A DNA stretch of 64,000 nt from Deltaproteobacteria bacterium. GTDB lineage: Bacteria > Desulfobacterota > Binatia > UBA9968. Under the pieces are notes generated by a model. That model made no database searches and was not told where the DNA came from. It saw only the letters and a list, made by a program, of their open reading frames with translations. Position numbers and translations under genes: made by a program. The stretch lies in the NCBI GenBank assembly GCA_016193465.1, contig JACPSE010000185.1, positions 1-64,000 on the forward strand. Direction: 5' to 3'. Shown one piece after another: positions 19,612-28,871 of the stretch (its first letter is position 1; the number at the start of each line of letters is the position of its first letter).

Positions 19612-21456
19612 ATGCTTCCCGTCGAAGAAAAAATGGATGCATTACCTGCCCGTCCCGGCGTCTATCTCATGCGCGACCGGGGCGGTAAAGTCATTTACGT
19701 AGGCAAGGCCAAAGACTTGAGGGCGCGCGTGCGGGCCTACTTCCGTAGCGGAGACGGGCGAGCCCAAATCCAGTTTTTAATCCGCCGGGTGGTGGATGTG
19801 GAGACGCTGGTAACGGCGAATGAGAAGGAAGCGCTCATATTAGAAAACAATCTCATCAAACAGTACAAACCGCGCTACAACATTCTCCTGAAAGACGACA
19901 AGAGCTACCTCAGCATCAAGGTGAACGTCCAGCACCCGTGGCCGAGGATCGTTGCCACGCGGAAGATCGTCAAGGACGGCAGCCGCTACTTCGGTCCCTA
20001 CTCGTCGGCCTTTGCCGTGCGCGAGACGCTGGATATCATCGAAAGGCATTTTCTTCTGAGAAATTGCACCGAGCACAATTTCAAGAACCGTGCCCGGCCC
20101 TGCCTGCAGTACCAGATCAAGCGCTGCCTGGCTCCCTGCGTCCTGCCGACTGATGTGAAGGACTACCGGGAAAATCTCCAGCGGGCAATCCTGTTCATCG
20201 AAGGGAAAAGACAGGAGCTGCTAGACCAGCTCAGATTGGAGATGCGCGAGAAGGCGGAGGCCCTTGAGTTTGAGGCCGCGGCAAAAATCAGGGATCAGGT
20301 CCAGGCGGTGGAGCGAACAGTTGAAAAGCAGCGGATGGTCTCCCATTGGGGCGCGGACCAGGATATCTTCGGACTTTACCGGGAAGGGGGCTTTATCGAG
20401 GCGCAGGTGCTCTTCGTACGCCAGGGAAAGCTTACTGGAAATCAGGCCTATTCGCTGGAGGACCTGGAGTTCTTCGACGCCGAGATCATGGAATCGCTCC
20501 TCACCCAGTTTTATCAGGGGGATCGCTTCGTGCCTGACGAGATCCTGGTCCCGGTGGAGATCGGAGATCGAGAGGTCAGGGAAGAGTATTTGAGCGAGCG
20601 GAAGGGGAAAAATATTTCCCTCCTTTATCCTCAGCGAGGAGACAAACGCCACCTGGTGGAAATGGCCGCTGAGAACGCGCGCCAGAGTTTCTTCGAGCGC
20701 CACGATCAAGAAAAGCGACGGGAGAAGATGCTCCTGGAGCTGCAGGAGAGGTTGAGACTCAAGAATTACCCGCAGAGAATCGAGTGCTTTGACATCTCAA
20801 ATATCCACGGTTCCCACGCCGTGGGCTCGATGGTTACTTTCTTCAACGGCGAGGCCGACAAAAAACGCTACCGCCATTATCGCGTTCGCTCCGTAAGCGC
20901 GGATTCCGGAGGAGACGACTTTGCCATGATGTACGAAGTGCTCAAGCGACGCTTTAGCCGGGGAGTTCACGACGGGGACCTCCCCGACCTGGTGGTGGTC
21001 GACGGCGGCAAAGGACAGTTGGGAATGGCCGTTGCCGCCATGCGGGAGCTCGGGATCAAAGATGTGGATGTGGCCGCGTTGGCCAAGATGCGCGTTCATC
21101 CCTCTGCGCGTGGTGCGGAGATACAGCGATCCGAGGAAAGGGTATTCCTCCCCGGGCAGAGCAATCCCGTAGCTCTAAGACGAAACTCCAACGCCCTCTT
21201 CCTTTTGCAGCGGGTGCGGGATGAGGCGCACCGCTTCGCGATCACGTATCACAAAAAGCTCAGGACGCGGCAGACCCTCTACTCGGCGCTGGACAGAATT
21301 CCCGGCGTCGGAGGGGCGCGCAAGAGAGCGCTGCTGCGCACTTTTGGCAGCATCAAGCGCATCGAGGAGGCGACCGTGGAAGAGCTGCTCAAGGTTCCGT
21401 CGATCAACGAGAAGGTTGCCCAGGAGATTCTCGATACCTTGAGATCGGCCCCGTAA
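19612..21456 (+). CDS. uvrC: Excinuclease ABC subunit C
   Basis: GIY-YIG PGVYLMRDRGGKVIYVGKAKDLRARV, UVR motif, IECFDISNIHGSHAVGSMV, C-terminal HhH IPGVGGARKRALL. Confidence 0.98.
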   Translation: MLPVEEKMDALPARPGVYLMRDRGGKVIYVGKAKDLRARVRAYFRSGDGRAQIQFLIRRVVDVETLVTANEKEALILENNLIKQYKPRYNILLKDDKSYLSIKVNVQHPWPRIVATRKIVKDGSRYFGPYSSAFAVRETLDIIERHFLLRNCTEHNFKNRARPCLQYQIKRCLAPCVLPTDVKDYRENLQRAILFIEGKRQELLDQLRLEMREKAEALEFEAAAKIRDQVQAVERTVEKQRMVSHWGADQDIFGLYREGGFIEAQVLFVRQGKLTGNQAYSLEDLEFFDAEIMESLLTQFYQGDRFVPDEILVPVEIGDREVREEYLSERKGKNISLLYPQRGDKRHLVEMAAENARQSFFERHDQEKRREKMLLELQERLRLKNYPQRIECFDISNIHGSHAVGSMVTFFNGEADKKRYRHYRVRSVSADSGGDDFAMMYEVLKRRFSRGVHDGDLPDLVVVDGGKGQLGMAVAAMRELGIKDVDVAALAKMRVHPSARGAEIQRSEERVFLPGQSNPVALRRNSNALFLLQRVRDEAHRFAITYHKKLRTRQTLYSALDRIPGVGGARKRALLRTFGSIKRIEEATVEELLKVPSINEKVAQEILDTLRSAP

Positions 21457-21474
21457 AGATCGTCCCTGGCCGCG

Positions 21475-21921
21475 ATGGAGTCCGCCAACTTGAAGTCGCG
21501 ATTTATGGCTTTAAGAACGCAAAGGTTTGATCCAAAAACGGACGCCAGCAACCGATCACAAATTGTGACCGGTTCCCAAAAGCACCGGGACCCGCGATTT
21601 CACCCATGGGCCTTCACAGAGCACGGCGCGCTGATGGCCGCGAATGTCCTGCGCAGCAGGCGCGCGGTGCAGATGAGCGTTTACGTGATCCGCGCCTTTG
21701 TCCGCTTGCGCGAGCACATCGCAGCAAACCATGCGATACTCAAGCGGCTTGCGGAGATAGACAAGACACTACTTCAGCACGATACTGCGCTCCGCGATAT
21801 CTACCGGAAACTGCTGCCGCTCCTACAACCGCCGCCGGAACCCGAGAAGCACAAGATCGGCTTTCTCGTCAGAGAACGGGCCGCAAAATACGGAAGATCA
21901 GAAATCCATCCAAGGAGCTAA
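21475..21921 (+). pseudogene. ORF6N-domain protein, N-terminally degraded
   Basis: [38 protein letters not shown] matches the ORF6N core; N-terminal DNA-binding half is missing or scrambled. Confidence 0.7.
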
Positions 21922-22060
21922 GATTCTCTCTCTTCCTTCTTATTTGAGATCTGCAATTTACCATTTGAGATCCCGAAGGGCTTGCCTGTTGCCTTCTTAG
22001 TAATTTGCCCTATTTTACGCGCAACTGACTTCGGCCGGGTTTCCCGATCCGGTCACATCT
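21856..22060 (+). repeat. Direct repeat copy 1 (ORF6N 3' end + trailer)
   Basis: ATCGGCTTTCTCGTCAGAGAA...GATCCGGTCACATC, near-identical to 23298..23504. Confidence 0.9.
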
Positions 22061-22395
22061 CTGATGTCAGCTCATCTGCTTCCCGGGGAGTGGAGAGGTT
22101 GTCGGTGCAGGACTCGAACAAACCAGAAAAGGAGGAGTGGTACGACCCGATCGTCGAATTCGCTGCCCACTTCATTGCAGCTAGCGTGATCTTCGTGATG
22201 CTCGGGGCGTTCACCACCGGCCTCCACTTCTATGTGGAATGGCTTAAAGCGTTGAAGGTCGAGCCCATATTCATTCATAGCTTCAAGGGGCTTGAGTATT
22301 TCGTATTCGCGACAGATGTAGTATTATTCATTGTGTACGTCGGCGGCTCGGCTATAAAGGCCATGCTGACGATGGTAAAGAGGTGGACATCATGA
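21982..22395 (+). CDS. Small membrane protein, hypothetical
   Basis: Two hydrophobic helices FIAASVIFVMLGAFTTGLHFYV and YFVFATDVVLFIVYVGG; likely start downstream (GTG near 22105). Confidence 0.5.
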   Translation: MPVAFLVICPILRATDFGRVSRSGHISDVSSSASRGVERLSVQDSNKPEKEEWYDPIVEFAAHFIAASVIFVMLGAFTTGLHFYVEWLKALKVEPIFIHSFKGLEYFVFATDVVLFIVYVGGSAIKAMLTMVKRWTS

Positions 22396-22680
22396 GTCCC
22401 ATAGCTAGGTTTGCGCAGATTTTGAATCGGGTCGCGGGAGTGTTCTGGCGGGCGTTCAAGGAGACTCCAGGGGGTTTCTTTGCGCCCCTGGTCGCTTTCT
22501 GGCATGCAGTGAAGACGAACGCGACGCCCCACGGGCACTACGAGGACGGCCGGCGCAGCCACCGGGTCTGAACTGAAGTAGGCTTCCGTTCTCATTCGTA
22601 CTCGTAATGGTTTACCAACACGAGCAACGATCACAGCTTTTTCCTCCCTGTTGCCTCTAGCCTCCCGCCTCTTGCCTATT

Positions 22681-22744
22681 TTGCACTTTTGCCTTATTTT
22701 ACGCGCAACTAACTTCGGCTGGGCCTCCCCATCCGGTCACATCT
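22681..22744 (+). repeat. Direct repeat partial copy
   Basis: TTTTGCCTTATTTTACGCGCAACTAACTTCGGCTGGGCCTCCCCATCCGGTCACATC matches the tails of the other two copies. Confidence 0.8.
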
Positions 22745-22802
22745 TTGATCCCACACCATCGCCAGGACTGGCTCTCCCCAGCCGGACTAAGGAGGAAAGT
22801 GA

Positions 22803-23363
22803 ATGACAATGAGCGGTCTGGTTCCTGCCGAGCGGATCGAGCAACGTATTCTCCTGCTGCGAGGATGTAAAGTGATGCTTGATAGCGACTTGGCACGGCT
22901 CTACCGGGTAACGACGAAGAGACTGAACGAGCAGGTCCGACGGAATATTGCCAGGTTTCCTGGTGATTTTATGTTCCAATTGACCCTTGAAGAAGTTGAA
23001 TCTTTGAGGTCGCAATTTGCGACCTCAAACAAAGGGCGTGGTGGTCGTCGGTATGCTCCCCTTGTCTTTACAGAACAGGGCATTGCCATGTTGTCGACCG
23101 TTCTCAACAGTGAACGTGCTATTCATGTGAATATCGAAATCATGAGGGCTTTCGTGCGGTTGAGGGAGATGCTGGCGACTCATAAAGATCTCGCAAGAAA
23201 GCTTGATGCGATGGAGAAAAAGTACGATGCTCAGTTCAAGGTGGTTTTTGATGCTATTCGCCAGCTCATGACGCCGGCGGAAGCCAAGAAACGAAACATC
23301 GGCTTTCTCGTCAGAGAAAGGGCCGCAAAATATGGAAGGTCAGAAATCCATCCAAGGAGCTAA
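22803..23363 (+). CDS. ORF6N-domain DNA-binding protein
   Basis: [52 protein letters not shown]...[35 protein letters not shown]. Confidence 0.9.
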   Translation: MTMSGLVPAERIEQRILLLRGCKVMLDSDLARLYRVTTKRLNEQVRRNIARFPGDFMFQLTLEEVESLRSQFATSNKGRGGRRYAPLVFTEQGIAMLSTVLNSERAIHVNIEIMRAFVRLREMLATHKDLARKLDAMEKKYDAQFKVVFDAIRQLMTPAEAKKRNIGFLVRERAAKYGRSEIHPRS

Positions 23364-23504
23364 GATTTTCTCTCTTCCTTCTTATTTGAGATCTGCAATT
23401 TGCCATTTGAGATCCCGAAGGGCTTGCCTGTTGCCTTCTTAGTGATTTTGCCTTATTTTACGCGGAAATAGCTTCGGCTGGGTTGTCCCCGATCCGGTCA
23501 CATC
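23298..23504 (+). repeat. Direct repeat copy 2 (ORF6N 3' end + trailer)
   Basis: Near-identical to 21856..22060, including coding sequence for [21 protein letters not shown] and the following non-coding trailer. Confidence 0.9.
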
Positions 23505-23736
23505 GTCGATTCCGCATTCATCGCCCGGACTGGTCTCCCCCAGCCGGGCTTCCTTACGGCTCTAACATAGACGGTTAGCGAAATTAGGCATCTCACACGC
23601 AGACCTTTCTTCTTAGCGGTGAAAAGGACGACCCCCCAGAGCAGAGGAGGAACGAGGGAAAGAGTAGACGGAATTGGATTACATCCATTCACTGATTGAA
23701 GACCCTGGTCGATCCCTCTAGAATGAGTTCAAGCTG

Positions 23737-25803
23737 ATGAAAGTAAACCACATCCCGTGCGGCGACTTCGCCAACGAAAGCGAGCGCCAGGCTTTTGAGG
23801 CCGTCAAGCAGAAGCTAATTGCGCAGCCCGGTACTGACGAGTGGATTATCCTCTCAAACCTCCCCCATACGTTTTCCCCACGTTATCAATCCGATGAGAT
23901 TGACCTTCTCGTTCTAGGTCCGCAAGGACTCTTCGTCATTGAGGTGAAGCATTGGGACCGTGCGTGGATGAAGAAAAATCAAATCCAGGCGGACACTGAG
24001 GCCGAAAAGCTTTCCAATAAAGTACGACGAGTCGCAACCAACGCGAGGCGCCGGTTCACGGCGCTTCCAAATGTTCCAGGGCGAGTCTTGCTGACGGCTG
24101 AGTCTAGGGCTCTTGGGTCTGCGGCCAGACTTTCCCATCGCGGCGTTGAATTTTTCTCCTTGAAAGAAATTAGGGAACTGCTCGACCTCGACCAACCAGC
24201 ACAGTTAACTCCCCAAGCGCTTAAAGACCTTTGCCAGTATCTGGAGCCTCGGACCAAGCTAAACGTGACCGGAGGTATGCGCCGTCTCGGAGATTTCACA
24301 AACCTTGAATTGCAAAGCTCCGCGAGCGAACGATTCCATCGCGTCTATCGTGGGTCGCATGCGAGGACCCAGGACAAAATCATCCTGCATCTCTACGATC
24401 TTTCAGCGTTAGATGACAACGGAGCTGAGAATCTAGCTGCCCGTGAGTTCGAAACGATGCAGCGGCTTCAGAAATCGCCGTGGGTACCCCGATTTCGCGA
24501 CTCTCTGCAAGACGTGCAAGGCTTCATTGGCGAAATGAAATTTTTCACAGTCGTCGACCCTTGCGCCCCTAGTCTCGAAGAACGAGCCAGAGATGCGAAT
24601 TGGATGACATCGAGCCGAATTGAATTTGCGCACTTGGCCGTGAAGGCGCTCACTGAACTGCAAGCCTCTCCGTCAGATGACGCGCCGCCCCTCGTTCACC
24701 GAAATCTTCGTCCCACCAACATTCTCGTCACCGCGCGCAACCGCGTCCTTTTCACGGACTTCTCTCTAGCACGAATCCCTGGTCTGGACACGGTGGGAAA
24801 GGCTTTGCTGCCAATTGATGAATCCGCAACTTTCATAGCACCAGAGGTGCAAAAGGACGGATTGGCGAGCGGGGATCAGCGCAGTGACATATATTCTCTG
24901 GCAGCCTCCCTCCTGACGATTCTGTACGGGCGACAGGATAAAGAAGCCGGACAGTGCCGGAATATTCTGCAAAGCGCATTGGCTGAGAATCCGACCGACC
25001 GCCCCACACTGACACAACTCGCGGAACAGCTTGGCCCGCTCGTACGCCCAGACGTGCCTCCGCAAGCGGCCTCCGTTGAAGCAGAGCCTGTACAACCCCT
25101 GCCTCGCTACTGGTCGGAGGACCTCAGTGTATCGTTCAACAACAAATCTTTTAGAATTGTTTCGCGTCTGGGTAGCGGTGGGTTGGGCCTAACGTTCAAA
25201 GTTGTAGAACTGGACCCTGCCACTGGTGAAAATTTCGGGACGTACGTCGCCAAAACGATAAACGAAGAGGCACCAGGTAACGCTGCACTCAAGGCCTACC
25301 AGCGCGTCAGAGCGCACACGGCCTATCCCAACCTTTCCGTGATTTATGAAACGGCAAGCACATGGCAGAACAACTCCTTCGTGGCTTTGCTCAAGTGGGT
25401 GGAGGGAGATTCGCTTGACAACCTTTATGGTGTTCTCCCGCTGGTCGCCGAGGAAAGCGGTGATGCATCCGTCGAAGCGCTCGTTCTCCGTTGGTGCAAG
25501 GATTTGTGCGAGGCGCTAAGCCGGCTGCACTGTGCCGGACTGGTTCATGGAGACGTGAGCCCCAGGAACATCATCGTTTATCATGGCGAAGTAACGCTTA
25601 CAGATTATGACCTCGTTACACCGAATGGTACTAAAGCGTCCGGTTGTGGAGCATTGATGTTCTGTTCCCGGGAAGCGGAGCTACGCCAGCCCCTTAGCTA
25701 TACGGATGACGTGTTTGCACTGGGCGCTTCGCTATTCAGAGCACTGACAGACCGGGAGCCGTTTCTTCCGCAAGGTTCAAGCTTTGACAAACAAGAAGTC
25801 TGA
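23737..25803 (+). CDS. NERD-domain + two protein-kinase-like domains (PglW-like), possibly C-terminally truncated
   Basis: NERD: EIDLLVLGPQGLFVIEVKHW; domain 1: LVHRNLRPTNILVTARNRVLFTDFSLA; domain 2: RLGSGGLGLTFKVV...YVAKTI...LVHGDVSPRNIIVYHGEVTLTDYDL. Confidence 0.8.
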   Translation: MKVNHIPCGDFANESERQAFEAVKQKLIAQPGTDEWIILSNLPHTFSPRYQSDEIDLLVLGPQGLFVIEVKHWDRAWMKKNQIQADTEAEKLSNKVRRVATNARRRFTALPNVPGRVLLTAESRALGSAARLSHRGVEFFSLKEIRELLDLDQPAQLTPQALKDLCQYLEPRTKLNVTGGMRRLGDFTNLELQSSASERFHRVYRGSHARTQDKIILHLYDLSALDDNGAENLAAREFETMQRLQKSPWVPRFRDSLQDVQGFIGEMKFFTVVDPCAPSLEERARDANWMTSSRIEFAHLAVKALTELQASPSDDAPPLVHRNLRPTNILVTARNRVLFTDFSLARIPGLDTVGKALLPIDESATFIAPEVQKDGLASGDQRSDIYSLAASLLTILYGRQDKEAGQCRNILQSALAENPTDRPTLTQLAEQLGPLVRPDVPPQAASVEAEPVQPLPRYWSEDLSVSFNNKSFRIVSRLGSGGLGLTFKVVELDPATGENFGTYVAKTINEEAPGNAALKAYQRVRAHTAYPNLSVIYETASTWQNNSFVALLKWVEGDSLDNLYGVLPLVAEESGDASVEALVLRWCKDLCEALSRLHCAGLVHGDVSPRNIIVYHGEVTLTDYDLVTPNGTKASGCGALMFCSREAELRQPLSYTDDVFALGASLFRALTDREPFLPQGSSFDKQEV

Positions 25804-25959
25804 GGGTCAGACTTCTACGTCTCGACTTTCTTCGGTCAGCGCTTCAGGGGTCAAAGTTTCCGTTCCATAGGGCCTTTTTGTTTTTGCTTGACGGATAGTC
25901 AGCAGTGGTCTAGCCTACATCCATTCTCACCGCCAAACTCGTAGGAGCGTAACCACAGA

Positions 25960-26215
25960 TGCCGGTTTTGCAGTTCAAAGGAAAGACCGCGATTGAGTGC
26001 TATCACCACACGGTCCGGCACCATGAGAAAGTCGGGCAGAAAGTCCCCTGGTAGAAACTCGCGGCGGATTTTCAGGACGAGACATTCCGGTTCCAGGTCT
26101 TGGACGAGGGCGAATACAAGGACCGCGACTGGCAGGACGACCTAAAGAAGCTGCTTGACTCGGCGCTGTAACCAAAACAGGGCGGGCCGACCATCCAGGG
26201 CCTTTATGACTAGGC
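25960..26215 (+). pseudogene. Fragment resembling the N-terminus of a Type III-like DNA methyltransferase, with internal stops
   Basis: MPVLQFKGKTAIECYHHTVRHHEKVGQKVPW* then KLAADFQDETFRFQVLDEGEYKDRDWQDDLKKLLDSAL*; no NPPY/DPPY part follows. Confidence 0.45.
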
Positions 26216-26249
26216 TAGCTCTAAGATCGGTTTCTCAGTAGAGCCCGGG

Positions 26250-28730
26250 ATGCCCGCCGACGACACCACTTCACGATCGCAACGCCTGCTCTCTCGATAC
26301 CCCTCCACCTGGCTTATCGTCGTCACTTTGGCTCTGCTTGTCGGACAGGCCGTGGCTGCTGGCCCGATTGTCTTTTCGCCGCTCTTTTTGCTGGCGCTCT
26401 TACTTCCGCTTCCATTTATTTTTTGGCGCGGGAAAAGGATCTGGGCTGTTTTGGCCGTTCTTGGCGGGCTCTTTTTTTCCCTGGGTTACGTCAGGCATTG
26501 GCAGATGCTTCATCCGGTCTTTGGACCGGGTCATCTTCGCTCCGTGATGAGCGAAGGCTCCCTGCTCTATCTGGAGGGGGTGCTGAGCCAGGAGCCGGAA
26601 AAACTGCCGCAGCGCAGCCGTTGGGTTATACGCGCCGAGCGCATCTGGCACCCGACCGGCTCACAGGAGATCAGTGGAGACCTCTTGATCAGCGTCCGAA
26701 ATGCGCGGCGGGAATGGCGTTACGGTGACCGCGTCCGCTTTTGGGCGCGGCCGCTTGCCCCGCACGATAGGGGCAATCCCGGGGGTTTCGATTATCCCTC
26801 CTACCTGGCCCGGCGCGGGATCTACGCGACTGCCTTCCTGGAGAATGACGACGGGGTGGAACTCCTGGCCCGGAACCCCGCGAGGGTGTGGGGCCTCATG
26901 GAATACCTTCGCAGAGAGATTCGGCGCTTTATAGACCTTCACTTCTCCCAGGATAATGGCGCTCTGATGAAGGCCCTGGTGGTGGGGGAGATGGGCGGTA
27001 TTTCCAGAGAGATGCGGGCGAATTTTACCGCCGCCGGCGTGAACCACGTCCTTTCCATTTCCGGTCTTCATGTGGGGATGCTCGGTCTGGTGGTTTTCTG
27101 GCTGATCCGGTTCGGGTGCTCCTTCAGCAGCGCTTTGCTGCTGCGTTGGAACTTGCTCAAGGTAGCGACCTTCATTTCGTTCTTGGCGGTTCTCTTCTAT
27201 ACGGCTCTGGCTGGGGCGATGGTGCCCACGGTGCGTTCCGCGATCATGATCGGAGTCTATGAGCTGGCGGTGCTGCTCGACCGCGAGGAGGAAGTTTTCG
27301 CGAGTCTCGCTTTTGCCGCTCTTCTTATTGCCCTTTTCTGGCCCGGGGTTATCACGGATATCTCGTTCCAGCTTTCCTTTCTTGCCATCCTTTTCATCGT
27401 GTGGGGAGTGCGCAAGGCGCAGGAATGGTTTCCCGCCCGACAGCAAGGCGATCTGCCTCAAGAGCGAAGCTGGCTTCGCCAAAGGCTTCGTCAGGCCGGG
27501 CTGCATCTGGCCGTTCCTATCTTGGCAACGGTCGGAACCGGTCCTTTGATCGCCCACTATTTTGGCCATCTCTCGTTGGCCGGTTTTGTCTCCAATCCGA
27601 TTGTTGTCCCGCTGGTGGGTTTCGTCGTCGTGCCGCTAGGGCTCATTATCGGTTTTTTCTCGCTGGTCTTGCCGGCGCTCGCGCTCCCGCTGGTCAGCCT
27701 CGCGGGAACGCTTTTATCTCTGACCAACGGGATCGTCGGTCTCTTTTCGCGTCTACCCCTCGCTAACATAGGCGTGCCTGTTCCTAGCCTTATAGAAGTA
27801 GCCGCCCTCTATCTGATGATCCTCTCTGTTCTGCTTCTTCACCGGATTCGCTACCCGGCTCTCCTGCTCGCTGCGGTCTCTGTGGGTCTCATCGGCGACG
27901 GCATCTACTGGTGGCAAGAGCGGCGCGAACGCAAGGAGCTCCGGATCACCCATCTCAGCGTGGGGCATGGGGATGCGGCGGTGGTCGAATTTCCCGGCTC
28001 TAAGGTGCTGGTTATTGATGCCGGCGGAACCGCAACGGGGGAATTCGACACCGGCGAGTTCGTCGTCGCGCCGTTCCTGCGGACGCGAAAGATTCTTCGA
28101 GTGGACTATCTCCTCGTGAGTCATCCCCGGGTGGACCATTATGGAGGGATGGCGAGCATCGTGGAGGAATTTTCGCCGTCGGAATTTTGGTCTGGAGGCG
28201 GGAAGGCTCGTACCGCGCGCTACGGAGAACTGGAAGAGGCTGTGGAGAGAGCGGGAATGAAGAGATTATATCTCAGTAGCCATGACCCGTGCCGCTCCGT
28301 CGAGCAGGCGCGGCTCTGCGTACTCTATCCGCCGGAGGATAAGACAGGCGACCCCTCTGTGGTGGTGCGCTTGAGTTTCGGCCGGGTGAGCGTTCTTTTT
28401 GCGGGTGATATCGAGAGCAGGGATGAGAGGATTCTCATTCAAAGTAAGTCGGAGCTGTCCAGCGCGGTCCTCAAGGTTCCGCGCCATGGCAGTCTTACCT
28501 CCAGCACGGAAGAGTTTGTCGCTGAAGTCAAGCCCAAGCTCGCAATCTTCTCCGTAGGCCATCGGAATCCCTTCGGCCTGCCGCGGGAACAGGTCCTCGC
28601 GCGCTATCAGCAGGCCGGCGCCGAGATTCTCCGCACGGACCAGGACGGCGCGATCATCATCGAGACCGATGGGGAAGAGATTCGTTATTGGACTTATAAA
28701 AGCGGTAAGCTGGGAAAGGTTGGATCTTGA
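26250..28730 (+). CDS. comEC: DNA internalization-related competence protein ComEC/Rec2
   Basis: AAGVNHVLSISGLHVGMLGLVVFWLIR competence domain plus C-terminal metallo-beta-lactamase domain (LSVGHGDAAVVEFPGSKVLVIDAGG, SHPRVDHYGGM). Confidence 0.92.
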   Translation: MPADDTTSRSQRLLSRYPSTWLIVVTLALLVGQAVAAGPIVFSPLFLLALLLPLPFIFWRGKRIWAVLAVLGGLFFSLGYVRHWQMLHPVFGPGHLRSVMSEGSLLYLEGVLSQEPEKLPQRSRWVIRAERIWHPTGSQEISGDLLISVRNARREWRYGDRVRFWARPLAPHDRGNPGGFDYPSYLARRGIYATAFLENDDGVELLARNPARVWGLMEYLRREIRRFIDLHFSQDNGALMKALVVGEMGGISREMRANFTAAGVNHVLSISGLHVGMLGLVVFWLIRFGCSFSSALLLRWNLLKVATFISFLAVLFYTALAGAMVPTVRSAIMIGVYELAVLLDREEEVFASLAFAALLIALFWPGVITDISFQLSFLAILFIVWGVRKAQEWFPARQQGDLPQERSWLRQRLRQAGLHLAVPILATVGTGPLIAHYFGHLSLAGFVSNPIVVPLVGFVVVPLGLIIGFFSLVLPALALPLVSLAGTLLSLTNGIVGLFSRLPLANIGVPVPSLIEVAALYLMILSVLLLHRIRYPALLLAAVSVGLIGDGIYWWQERRERKELRITHLSVGHGDAAVVEFPGSKVLVIDAGGTATGEFDTGEFVVAPFLRTRKILRVDYLLVSHPRVDHYGGMASIVEEFSPSEFWSGGGKARTARYGELEEAVERAGMKRLYLSSHDPCRSVEQARLCVLYPPEDKTGDPSVVVRLSFGRVSVLFAGDIESRDERILIQSKSELSSAVLKVPRHGSLTSSTEEFVAEVKPKLAIFSVGHRNPFGLPREQVLARYQQAGAEILRTDQDGAIIIETDGEEIRYWTYKSGKLGKVGS

Positions 28731-28871
28731 AAGGTATTTAAAAGCTCCCCGCCGCTGGATGGATGCCGCCTCAGGTTGACTAATAGTGGGTTATTGGATA
28801 TCTCTGGGCTCGATTTTCCGTCCAAATAAAATTCATAAATCGTTAATTCATAAAGAGGAGAGATTGTCACA

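Noticed and set aside
21475-23363. Prophage suggested by ORF6N domains
   Set aside because: No integrase, terminase, capsid, tail or lysis genes in the window; ORF6N proteins also occur outside prophages.
26661-27569. 302-aa antisense ORF in comEC
   Set aside because: Shadow ORF, low-complexity charged translation.
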